Of a DNA stretch of 35,268 nt, positions 23,595 to 32,433 are shown piece after piece (the stretch's first letter is position 1; every line of letters starts with the position of its first letter). The translations under genes and the position numbers were made by a program. This DNA is from Verrucomicrobiota bacterium (lineage in GTDB: Bacteria; Verrucomicrobiota; Verrucomicrobiia; Limisphaerales; AV2). The stretch covers positions 1-35,268 of the forward strand of contig QHOP01000302.1 in assembly GCA_003219345.1 (NCBI GenBank). Direction: 5' to 3'. The notes below the pieces were generated by a model, which saw nothing but the letters and a program-made list of their open reading frames with translations, ran no database searches and was not told the origin of the DNA.

Positions 23595-26576
23595 TCAGGA
23601 ACGAGTAATGGTTTCGTGAAGATTCAGAATCACTCGCGCGACATTCGTCCACGCGGCCAGCTCTGCGGGATCAAGGTCCTTCGAGGCCGGCGACAAACCG
23701 ACTTTCAGCAGCGATTCAGCAGCTTGCGTGTCCTGCCGGTATTCTGCGAGGTGCTTGTCGAGCAGCGCGTGGACAGTACTCATCTCGTCGGCGCGCGGCG
23801 CTCGTGACAAAGCCTGCTGCCAGGCCCATTTGATTCGGACTGTCGTGTCGCCACCACCTTCGGTGAGGATGCGCGCAGCGAGGGCGCGCGCGGCTTCGAC
23901 GTAGGTCGGGTCATTCAAGAGCGCGAGCGCCTGCTGGGGAATATTCGAGCGATTCCGCTCGGCGGTGCATTCCTCGCGGCTGGGCGCGTCGAACGCGAGC
24001 AGACTCGGATGAAGGAACGAGCGCTGCCACCAGGTGTAAAGACCGCGGCGATACTGGCTCTCGCCCCGGTCGGCCTCGTAGGTGCGAGTGGGGAAATTCA
24101 GATTCTCCCAATAGCCGTCCGGCTGATACGGCTTCACGCTCGGACCGCCAATTTTGGGGACGAGCAAGCCGGCGATGCTGAGTGCATTGTCCCGCACCAG
24201 TTCGGCCTCGATCCTCCAACGGCTTTGACGGGCCAGCTCGCGGTTGTAGGGATCGCGGGTTTGCAGTTGCTTCGACGCGGTCGAAACCTGTTTGTAAGCG
24301 TGGCTGTTCACGATGAGGCGGACCAGGTGCTTCACGTCCCAACCGCTGTCCATGAATTCACACGCCAGCCAGTCGAGCAGCTCCGGATTCACCGGCGGTT
24401 CGCCTTGCATTCCGAAATCGTCGAGCACCTTGGACAGGCCGGTGCCGAAGAACTGTTTCCAGAGCCGGTTGACGAAGACCCGCGCCGTGAGCGGGTTCTC
24501 GCGCGACACGATCCACTCGGCCAGGTCGAGGCGATTCAACCGCCGGTCATGCGCGTGCCGGGCCGACGTGGTCAGATAGGCCGGGAGGGCGGGTTGCATG
24601 ATCTCGCCGCTTTCGATCATCCAGTTACCGCGCGGCAAAGTGCGCACGGTGCGCGGTTCATCCGCAGCGACAGAGACCAGGCAGTGTGGAACGGCAGCTT
24701 CGAAATCCGTCCTGGCTTTCGTCGCGTCGGCAACGCGGTGTCGCTCGTCAATCAGTTCCGGGGCCGCGCTTCGTTGATACGCGGCGAGCTTTTGTTTCTG
24801 GTCTTCCGTGCGCTCCTTCGCTGCCACCTTCAACAGCTCCACGATTTCAGGCCGCGGCAGAGCGGTCTTCGGCGCGCGAACGGCACTCGGATTCGTCGTC
24901 GCGGCCAGACGGAATCGCCCGAGCACCTGATTGCCGCCACCGGTCTGCTGGATGACGAATGTGACACTGCTTTCGCCTTCGTTCACCATCGGTTCCTTCA
25001 CCGCGAAATAAATCGCCTGCTCAACGCCCGTCACCCCCTTGATCGCCCAACCGTTCTTTCCTTCCTGCTGGCCGTTGGCGTCTTCGACACTGAACTCGGT
25101 GAGAATGAAGTTTCCGTCTCCAGCGCGGCCCGGGCCATGTCCGGGGAGTTTCGCCGCGCTCAGTGCTTCGAGGCGAAAGCCAACCACGCTGTTCCAGTTC
25201 GTTTTGACCGTGATGCGATAAGTGTCCTTGCCATCCTTCGGGTCTTTTTCCGTGCTGATGATCCGGTCCTCGCCAACTGTAAGCTTCACGCCCGCTTCCG
25301 AAATCATCTTTTCGGGCGCCAGCAGCGTCCAGTTGGTCTCCGCGGCGATGGCTTCGAGCGCGGCTTTCTCCCACCTCTCCGCCAACTCAGGACGTGGCGC
25401 CTCGTATTCCCTCTGGAGCCGTGTTACTTCGCTGTCGAGTTTGGCGAGTTCGGCCGCCTGCTTCTGGTCCGGCACCAACATGCCGTCTTCGCGACGGCCG
25501 ATGATCGGCTCCTTGATGTCGGCGAAGAATGCGCCCAGCGAATAGAAGTCGCGCGACGTAATCGGATCGAATTTGTGGTCATGGCACTGGGCGCAGCCGA
25601 TCGTCTGTCCCAACCACACCGTGCCGACCGCGCGGACGCGATCCGTGAGCATGCGCGCTTCGTAATCCTTGGGCTGCGCTCCGCCTTCCTCGGTGGTGAG
25701 CAGCAGGCGATTGAAAGCCGAGCCGACCTTCTGCTCGAGGCCGCTGTTGGAGAGCAAATCGCCAGCGAGCTGTTCGCGCGTGAACTGGTCAAAGCGTTTG
25801 TTTTCGTTGAAAGACCTGATGACGTAATCCCGATACGGCCAGATGTTGCGCGGGTTGTCCGAGTGGTAACCGATCGTGTCCGCGAACCGCACGACATCGA
25901 GCCAGCCGATGGCCATGCGTTCGCCGTAGTGCGGCGACGCCAAGAGATTTTCGACCAGCCTGGCGTAGGCTTCAGGCGACTTGTCTTCCTGGAAGGCGGC
26001 GACTTCTTCGGGCTTCGGCGGCAGACCGATGAGATCGAAGCAGAGCCGGCGCGCGAGCGTGCGTCGGTCCGCCTCCGGCGAAGGTTGCAGGCCAATCTCC
26101 TTCAGGCGCTTTTGAACGAGAAAATCAATCCCGTTTCGACCTGTGGGCACAGATGGCTTGACCGGCGGCACGTAGGCCCAGTGCTTCTGGTACTCTGCGC
26201 CCTGAGCGATCCACCGTCGAAACAACTGCTTTTGCTCCGGCGTGAGTGTCTTGTGCGACTCAGGCGGGGGCATGAGATCATCCGTGTCGGTCGTAAAAAT
26301 GCGCTGGATCAGTTTGCTCTCGTCCGGTTTTCCAGGGACAATCGCCAGCTTGGCAATCGCCTCTTCGCGCACGTCGAGGCGGAGTTTGCCCTTGCGCTTG
26401 TTCTGGTCCGGCCCGTGGCAAAAGAAGCAGTTGTCTGAGAGCACGGGCCGGATATCGCGGTTGTAGGAGATTTTCTGCGCCGCCGTCGCAGCCACGGCCG
26501 CGGAAATGATCGCTGGCACCGATAGAGCCGTGCCCAGGTTTCGACACATCCGAACGAAAGCCTTAGATACTGTCAT
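23595..26576 (-). CDS. PSD1/cytochrome c domain protein (PSCyt1 + DUF1549 + DUF1553)
   Basis: ISYNRDIRPVLSDNCFFCHGPDQNKRKGKLRLD (PSCyt1 CxxCH); ARRLCFDLIGLPPKPEEVAAF...HYGERMAIGWLDVVRFADT (DUF1549); CAQCHDHKFDPI; TARVFVNRLWKQFFGTGL...LLDWLACEF (DUF1553). Confidence 0.95.
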   Translation of the reverse strand: MTVSKAFVRMCRNLGTALSVPAIISAAVAATAAQKISYNRDIRPVLSDNCFFCHGPDQNKRKGKLRLDVREEAIAKLAIVPGKPDESKLIQRIFTTDTDDLMPPPESHKTLTPEQKQLFRRWIAQGAEYQKHWAYVPPVKPSVPTGRNGIDFLVQKRLKEIGLQPSPEADRRTLARRLCFDLIGLPPKPEEVAAFQEDKSPEAYARLVENLLASPHYGERMAIGWLDVVRFADTIGYHSDNPRNIWPYRDYVIRSFNENKRFDQFTREQLAGDLLSNSGLEQKVGSAFNRLLLTTEEGGAQPKDYEARMLTDRVRAVGTVWLGQTIGCAQCHDHKFDPITSRDFYSLGAFFADIKEPIIGRREDGMLVPDQKQAAELAKLDSEVTRLQREYEAPRPELAERWEKAALEAIAAETNWTLLAPEKMISEAGVKLTVGEDRIISTEKDPKDGKDTYRITVKTNWNSVVGFRLEALSAAKLPGHGPGRAGDGNFILTEFSVEDANGQQEGKNGWAIKGVTGVEQAIYFAVKEPMVNEGESSVTFVIQQTGGGNQVLGRFRLAATTNPSAVRAPKTALPRPEIVELLKVAAKERTEDQKQKLAAYQRSAAPELIDERHRVADATKARTDFEAAVPHCLVSVAADEPRTVRTLPRGNWMIESGEIMQPALPAYLTTSARHAHDRRLNRLDLAEWIVSRENPLTARVFVNRLWKQFFGTGLSKVLDDFGMQGEPPVNPELLDWLACEFMDSGWDVKHLVRLIVNSHAYKQVSTASKQLQTRDPYNRELARQSRWRIEAELVRDNALSIAGLLVPKIGGPSVKPYQPDGYWENLNFPTRTYEADRGESQYRRGLYTWWQRSFLHPSLLAFDAPSREECTAERNRSNIPQQALALLNDPTYVEAARALAARILTEGGGDTTVRIKWAWQQALSRAPRADEMSTVHALLDKHLAEYRQDTQAAESLLKVGLSPASKDLDPAELAAWTNVARVILNLHETITRS

Positions 26577-26754
26577 GGTTTTCTCCCGGCACCGTGCTCG
26601 CGCTTGAGCGTGGCCGGGAATGTGTCACCCATCCTAAGGCAATTCAGCCCGGCGATCAAAGGCAGAAATTCATGCCGTGCGGGCGGGGCGCATCTTGGGC
26701 ACTACCACCCTGTCGAGTCCGCTCTGCAGGATTTCCGAAGACCCACCCTGTCCC

Positions 26755-26785
26755 ATGAACCCGGACGAACATCCAACATCGAACA
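26755..26785. repeat. Palindromic repeat family B, single arm
   Basis: CATGAACCCGGACGAACATCCAACATCGAAC is the exact reverse complement of the sequence at about 4309-4340. Confidence 0.75.
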
Positions 26786-26808
26786 TCCATCAACGACCAG
26801 GGGACGAC

Positions 26809-26842
26809 AAAAAAGCGAGGCCGGGTTTCCCCCGAACCTCGC
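26809..26842 (-). terminator. Rho-independent terminator of RRM copy 2
   Basis: Minus strand GCGAGGTTCGGGGGAAACCCGGCCTCGC-TTTTTT. Confidence 0.85.
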
Positions 26843-26864
26843 TGGATGAAAACGCGCTGACTTC

Positions 26865-27185
26865 CTAGTAGCGACTGCGGCCACCGCCACGACCGCCGCC
26901 AAATTCGCGACGACCGCCGCCTCCGCCCGGACGCTCTTCGCGCGGGCGAGCGATGTTGACCGTGAGGGCGCGGCCGTCCAACTCGGCCCCATTCAGGGCC
27001 TCGATGGCCTTCTGTGCCTCTTCCGGCGTGCTCATGGTGACGAAGCCGAAACCCCGGGGACGGCCGCTCATGCGGTCCATCATCAGGTTGGTTTCGACCA
27101 CCGTGCCGTGCGCCGCAAAGGCGTCCTGCAGATCGTTCTCCGTGGTGTTGAAGGAAAGATTTCCAACAAACAGTTTTGTGCTCAT
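26865..27185 (-). CDS. RNA-binding protein, single RRM domain with Gly/Arg-rich tail (copy 2)
   Basis: [51 protein letters not shown]...[20 protein letters not shown]; close paralog of 1638-1943. Confidence 0.95.
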   Translation of the reverse strand: MSTKLFVGNLSFNTTENDLQDAFAAHGTVVETNLMMDRMSGRPRGFGFVTMSTPEEAQKAIEALNGAELDGRALTVNIARPREERPGGGGGRREFGGGRGGGRSRY

Positions 27186-27350
27186 GTGATGTTTTACTGT
27201 CCGACTTACGCTGTTCTCACCAGACTGTTCCCGACTACCGGGTTTCAAATCATCACTGAACCAGGTTCACTTGAGGATTTTCCATGCCGTGGGATTGACA
27301 AGCTATCTAACAGTTGGGCGAAACATGGACTTTTCTGGCGGAATAGCAAC
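27186..27350 (-). promoter_or_regulatory. Putative long 5' leader of RRM copy 2, conserved with copy 1
   Basis: Aligns by eye along nearly its whole length to 1944-2110 (see findings). Confidence 0.65.
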
Positions 27351-27455
27351 CGATTTTTTTAGAATTTTTTTCACGTTTTCACGCCTTTCCGCCCCTTCCG
27401 GTCGGAAGCGGCTGCGCAATAACCAACACGGCCCATCTGAGACTGAAATGTGCCT

Positions 27456-29312
27456 TTATTTTTGCGCTGCCTTGGGCAGGGAGAAGTAAAAGGTCGCGCC
27501 CTCGCCGGGTTTACTTTCGGCCCAGACGCGGCCACCGTGCCGGACAACAATGCGCCGGACGTTCGCCAGGCCGATGCCGGTGCCTTCAAATTCGTCGGCG
27601 CGATGCAGGCGCTGGAACACACCGAACAGTTTGTTCGCATATCGCATGTCAAACCCGACGCCGTTGTCGCGAACGAAGACCACCGCCTCCGCGGACGTCT
27701 CGCTGGAGCAGCCGGTTTCAATCTCACCCGCGTCGCGCGGGCGAGTGTACTTCACGGCGTTGCCCAGCAGGTTGACCAACACCTGGCGCAGCATGGCCGG
27801 ATCGCCTTCGACTTTTGGCAGGCGGCTGTTTTTCCAAACGATGTTGCGGCCTCGAACGTCCTGTTCCAGGCCGTGGATTGTCTCCTGAATGAGCTTCTCT
27901 AAATCCACCGTCTTCTTCCGCATCTCCGTCCGACCCACACGCGAGAAGACCAGCAGGTCATCGATGAGCGTGCCCATTCTTTTGGCCGACTCAGAAATCG
28001 TGTTCAAATAACGCCTGCCCTTTTCGTCCAACGCGTCGGCAACGTGCTTTTCGAGCATATTGGCAAAGCCGTCGATGTGGCGCAGCGGAGCGCGCAAGTC
28101 GTGTGAAACAGAATAAGTGAACGCTTCGAGCTCCGCGTTGGCGGCTTCGAGTTGCGAGGTGCGCTCTTTGACGCGGTGTTCCAGATCCTCGTTCAGGCGG
28201 CGGATCTGTTCGTCCGCCTGCTCGATTTGCCTCTGGCGTTGCTGCAACCGCTCCGCCATTTCGTCGAAAGCGCCCCCGAGTTGAACCAGCTCTGCGCCAC
28301 CCTGAATTCCGCCAGTTCGGGCGCTCAGGTCCCCTTCCGCCAACCGGTTGGCAGCCGCCACCAGCGCGTGGATCGGGCGCAAAAGGAATCGCTGCCCATA
28401 GAACCGGGCCCCCAGCAGGATTACGACGGCCACCAGGCCCAACACAATGGTGTTGCGAACCAGGGCTTGATTGGCTCGAGTGAAAGAAACGTTCAGCGGA
28501 ATCCCCACGCTGACGAACAGAGCGGGCGATTGGCCGTCGTTAATCGCTGTCATCGAGTGCACTCGCGGAACGCCGTCCACCCCTGTCAGCTCAAAGGTTC
28601 CCTTCGGTTGCGACAGAATCCTCTGCACAAAGGGAACACCGGACAGAGATTTGCCAACCCATTTTTCCGCCTCGGGGTAGCGGGCCAAAACCTTTCCGCG
28701 CCGGTCAACCACAATCAGCGCCCCGCCCGAAGGAAGACCAACGTGTTCGGCCGCCTCCGACAACCGGGACAGTTTCAAGGAAGCAAACAGAACCCGCTTG
28801 AGCTTTCCCCGCTCGTCGAGCACCGGGTATCCAAAATTCAGCGCCGGCTGGCCTGTCAACCGATCCACTTGAAAATCGTCGATGGAAAACAGCTTCGTCT
28901 GAATGACCCGCTGAAAAAAGGAGCGATCAGCGAGATTCACGGAACCATTCGTGGCTGTCGCGCTGCAAAACAGCGTTCCGTCCGCTTCGATCAATCCAAA
29001 GTCGAAGTAATCCGGCGCCAGGAGTCTCAGGTTGGAAAAATGAGTTTCGCAGAACGGTCGGTTCGTCGCCAGAACCAGGAAGGGAGATTGCGCGAGTGTG
29101 GCGAGCAATTGGCGGCTGTTCTTGATGAAGTTCTCCTCATTGGCCACCGCCAGTTGAGAGATGGCAGCGACCCCTTCTCGCACGCGGGCCTTTTCAATTC
29201 GACGTTGTTCCAGATTGCCGTACAGCACCAGTCCGAACGCGGGAATAACCAGCAGCAGCACCAGCAGGTTCAACCTCGTGCGAAGAAGCGCGGAGAATGA
29301 GGCCGGAGCCAT
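27456..29312 (-). CDS. Membrane sensor histidine kinase (dCache-like sensor, HAMP, HisKA, HATPase)
   Basis: N-terminal TM plus extracytoplasmic region; [29 protein letters not shown]-box [24 protein letters not shown] box [13 protein letters not shown] boxes [12 protein letters not shown] and [13 protein letters not shown]. Confidence 0.93.
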   Translation of the reverse strand: MAPASFSALLRTRLNLLVLLLVIPAFGLVLYGNLEQRRIEKARVREGVAAISQLAVANEENFIKNSRQLLATLAQSPFLVLATNRPFCETHFSNLRLLAPDYFDFGLIEADGTLFCSATATNGSVNLADRSFFQRVIQTKLFSIDDFQVDRLTGQPALNFGYPVLDERGKLKRVLFASLKLSRLSEAAEHVGLPSGGALIVVDRRGKVLARYPEAEKWVGKSLSGVPFVQRILSQPKGTFELTGVDGVPRVHSMTAINDGQSPALFVSVGIPLNVSFTRANQALVRNTIVLGLVAVVILLGARFYGQRFLLRPIHALVAAANRLAEGDLSARTGGIQGGAELVQLGGAFDEMAERLQQRQRQIEQADEQIRRLNEDLEHRVKERTSQLEAANAELEAFTYSVSHDLRAPLRHIDGFANMLEKHVADALDEKGRRYLNTISESAKRMGTLIDDLLVFSRVGRTEMRKKTVDLEKLIQETIHGLEQDVRGRNIVWKNSRLPKVEGDPAMLRQVLVNLLGNAVKYTRPRDAGEIETGCSSETSAEAVVFVRDNGVGFDMRYANKLFGVFQRLHRADEFEGTGIGLANVRRIVVRHGGRVWAESKPGEGATFYFSLPKAAQK

Positions 29313-29319
29313 AGTCAGG

Positions 29320-29680
29320 TCAGCCGCTTGTTGACGACTCCCGAATTCGGTTTGGAAAAGATGAACTCACCTAACGGATGTCTTTTACGGAGAAATGGCT
29401 TTGACTCTGAATTTCTACCATTCGCACGCCGCCCAACGCAAGGAATACGTTCAAATCCACAGCCTTTCTCATCCAGAGCGTTGATATTTGTTCCGTGCGC
29501 CAACAGTATTTCCGCGATTTCTTTGTTTCCATTCTGTGCTGCCTCGGCAAAGGAGTGATGCCCGTGCTGCTCTTCGCATTGACCGCAACGCCCTTGTCCA
29601 ACAGAAAAACAACCGTCTCCCTTTGATGTATGCAGAACGGCCAGATGCAGAAGCGTAAGTCTCCCCACTCTCTAGCTCGT
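29320..29680 (-). pseudogene. Decayed ankyrin-repeat gene fragment with frameshifts
   Basis: TLLHLAVLHTSK in one frame, ETVVFLLDKGVAVNAKSSTGITPL in a second, AEAAQNGNKEIAEILLAHGTNINALDEKG back in the first. Confidence 0.8.
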
Positions 29681-29775
29681 GGCCTGTGGATTCACACGGG
29701 ATATCACGCCGCGCGTGAATCAGGTTGACTGACAGTCCATCGAATGGTTTCGTGCATCTTGTGACTACCTGGTCG

Positions 29776-32400
29776 ATGCGAAACACTGTACTAGGTTTGG
29801 CAGCCATGCCCTCTCTCCTCCTGCTCGTTGACGACCTCGAAGCCGCAACCTCCGGTGAGACACTCTTTTCTCGGGAAATTCGTCCGCTGTTGGAAACGCA
29901 TTGTTTCAAATGTCACGGGCCCGAAAAGCAAAAGGGCGGGTTGCGGTTCGACACGAAGGAGGGAGCATTCAAAACGGGCGAGTCGGGCGAAAAAGCCATC
30001 ATGCCGGGACACGCCAAAAAAAGCCGGCTGATCAAACTGGTTTCGTCGAAGGATGACGACGAGCGAATGCCCTCCAAAGGCGAGCCATTGTCCGCCGCGC
30101 AGATCGACCTGCTGAAACGTTGGATTGACAGAGGCGCGGAATGGTCGGAGGCGGTCGCATCCACAGGTGTCGTGAGGCGTTCGGAAATGGTTGTCACGGA
30201 TGAGGACCGCAAACATTGGTCTTATCTTCCTCTCAACAGTCCGCCTCTGCCTTCGGTCAAAAACACGGTGCCCGTCCGCACGCCGGTGGATCGTTTCATC
30301 CTGGCGCGGCTGGAAGAGAAGAAACTGGGGCTTTCGCCTCAAGCCGGCCCGCAAAAGCTCGTGCGCCGAATTTATTTCGATCTCATTGGCCTGCCCCCGA
30401 CGCCGGAGCAGGTCGAGTCGTTCGCCCGGCAATTCGCGAAAAACTCTCGATTGGCCGTGGAATCACTCGTCGATCAACTCCTGGCCAGCCCGCATTACGG
30501 GGAACGCTGGGCGCGTCACTGGCTCGATGTGGTGCGTTACGCCGACAGCGATGGACAGGAAAGCGATGCAGACAGGATCACGGCTCATCACTATCGCGAC
30601 TTCGTCATCCGCAGTCTGAATGACGACCTTGCGTTCGACACGTTCGCGCGCTGGCAACTCGCCGGCGACGAACTTGAACCGGACAATCCACAGGCCACTG
30701 CCGCGACCGGTTTCATCGTCGCGGGCACGCACGCCGTGCTGGCTGACAACCTGATGGAGGAAGAGAGAACTCGCGAGCGCTTTAATGACCTCGACGATAT
30801 GATCACGACGACGGGCGTTGCGATGCTCGGCCTGACTTTGGGTTGCGCCCGGTGTCACGATCACAAATATGATCCTGTGCCGCGACGCGATTATTATCGG
30901 ATGCTCTGCGCGTTCAATGGCGGCGACCGCGCGGAAGTGCCGCTCGCTCCGCTCGAAGTAGTTCGCCGCTACCGCGAAGCGGAAGGAAAGTGGAAGGGAG
31001 AATTCGACATAGCGAAGAAACGGCTGGACGATTGGTTAAAAGAAGCAAAGAAGCCGCACGAGACAGCGGCGCGCCACGCGAAAATTGACGCGTTGAAAAT
31101 CAGCGACGACGAAAAGGTCCTTCTGAAAAGAGCTCCTGACACCAAGGAAGCCAAAGAGCTGGCGGAAAAATTCTCCAAGGAACTCAAAGTTGAGGACAAG
31201 GATTTCCGGCCTCTCCTTTCCGATGAAGAGCGCGCCGAGTGGGACGCGAGAGAGAAAGCATTGAAAGCTGTGGAAGCGCGCAAGCCGGAAGCGCTGCCCA
31301 CCGCGCTCGCTTTCGCCGACTTCAACGCGAAACCGCGCGAGACCTTTTTGCTCGCGCGCGGTGATTTCCGCGCGAAGAGCGAGCCGGTGGAGTTGGGGTT
31401 TCTCACTGCGCTTACCAGAGGCAAATCGCCCGCGGATTACTGGGCAGCCGCGCGCGCTGAAAGCCGCCGGTCCGATTCCACCCAACAGCGGCGCGCCCTG
31501 GCGGAATGGATGACGGACACCGACCACGGCGCGGGCGCGCTGGTCGCGCGCGTGATCGTGAATCGCGTCTGGCAGCATCACTTCGGGCAGGGGCTGGTTC
31601 GCACGGTCAACGATTTCGGGGCGAGATGCGACCCGCCCACACACCCCGAATTGTTGGAATGGCTGACGAGCGAATTCGTGAGAGGCGGCTGGAAATTAAA
31701 ACCGTTGCATCGGCTCATCATGAACAGCTCGGTCTATCTTCAAGACACCGCGTTCGACGCCGCGAAGGCAAAGGTGGACCCGGACAACCGGCTTCTCTGG
31801 CGGCGTCGTCCGCTACGGATTGAATCCGAGATTCTGCGCGACGCCATGCTGGCGGTCAGTGGGACGCTGAATCCGCAAATGTTCGGCCCGGCAGTGAAGG
31901 CGCCCATCGCGCCCGAAGCGATTCAGGCCCGGAACATGACGGACCCGTATCCGAAGGACCTGAAGGACACCCCTTTTACGCGCCGGCGCAGCATTTACAT
32001 GTTTCATAAACGTGTCGTGCAGAACCCGCTCATGCAGGCATTCGACGGACCGGATGCGCAGGCCAGTTGCGGTCGCCGCGAAAACACCACCGTCGCGCCG
32101 CAGGCGCTGGCGCTCTTGAACGACAAGTTCGTGCGCTCGCGTGCGATGGACTTCGCTGAAAGGGTCGGCAAGGAAGCAGGCGCGGAACCTGAAGCCCAAG
32201 TTCGCCTGGCCTGGCGACTGGCGCTGGGACGCGAGCCGTCCGCCGGTGAACTGGAATCGGGAACAGCCTTCATCAGCGACCGGCTTCAGCAGCGTTCGAC
32301 GCGCGAACCGGGCAAACCTGAAAGGGATCTGCAAAACCTCGCGCTCGCGGATTTTTGTCAGGCGATGTTCGCCCTGAACGAATTCATTTACGTGGATTGA
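29776..32400 (+). CDS. PSD1/cytochrome c domain protein (PSCyt1 + DUF1549 + DUF1553)
   Basis: FSREIRPLLETHCFKCHGPEKQKGGLRFDTK; RIYFDLIGLPPTPEQVESF; HYGERWARHWLDVVRYADSDG; CARCHDHKYDPV; VIVNRVWQHHFGQGLVRTVNDFG. Start could also be 29725. Confidence 0.93.
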   Translation: MRNTVLGLAAMPSLLLLVDDLEAATSGETLFSREIRPLLETHCFKCHGPEKQKGGLRFDTKEGAFKTGESGEKAIMPGHAKKSRLIKLVSSKDDDERMPSKGEPLSAAQIDLLKRWIDRGAEWSEAVASTGVVRRSEMVVTDEDRKHWSYLPLNSPPLPSVKNTVPVRTPVDRFILARLEEKKLGLSPQAGPQKLVRRIYFDLIGLPPTPEQVESFARQFAKNSRLAVESLVDQLLASPHYGERWARHWLDVVRYADSDGQESDADRITAHHYRDFVIRSLNDDLAFDTFARWQLAGDELEPDNPQATAATGFIVAGTHAVLADNLMEEERTRERFNDLDDMITTTGVAMLGLTLGCARCHDHKYDPVPRRDYYRMLCAFNGGDRAEVPLAPLEVVRRYREAEGKWKGEFDIAKKRLDDWLKEAKKPHETAARHAKIDALKISDDEKVLLKRAPDTKEAKELAEKFSKELKVEDKDFRPLLSDEERAEWDAREKALKAVEARKPEALPTALAFADFNAKPRETFLLARGDFRAKSEPVELGFLTALTRGKSPADYWAAARAESRRSDSTQQRRALAEWMTDTDHGAGALVARVIVNRVWQHHFGQGLVRTVNDFGARCDPPTHPELLEWLTSEFVRGGWKLKPLHRLIMNSSVYLQDTAFDAAKAKVDPDNRLLWRRRPLRIESEILRDAMLAVSGTLNPQMFGPAVKAPIAPEAIQARNMTDPYPKDLKDTPFTRRRSIYMFHKRVVQNPLMQAFDGPDAQASCGRRENTTVAPQALALLNDKFVRSRAMDFAERVGKEAGAEPEAQVRLAWRLALGREPSAGELESGTAFISDRLQQRSTREPGKPERDLQNLALADFCQAMFALNEFIYVD

Positions 32401-32433
32401 GGACAGCACTAATCCACGTAGAGAAATTCGTTC
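32376..32433. terminator. Inverted repeat spanning the convergent 3' ends of two PSD1 genes; candidate bidirectional terminator
   Basis: GAACGAATTCATTTACGTGGATT-(12 nt)-AATCCACGTAGAGAAATTCGTTC; 20 of 23 positions pair, inner 10 bp perfect. Confidence 0.55.

Noticed and set aside
24009-26438. 809-aa plus-strand ORF
   Set aside because: Antisense to the PSD1 gene with all expected domains on the minus strand; Arg/Leu/Val-rich shadow translation typical of GC-rich coding DNA.
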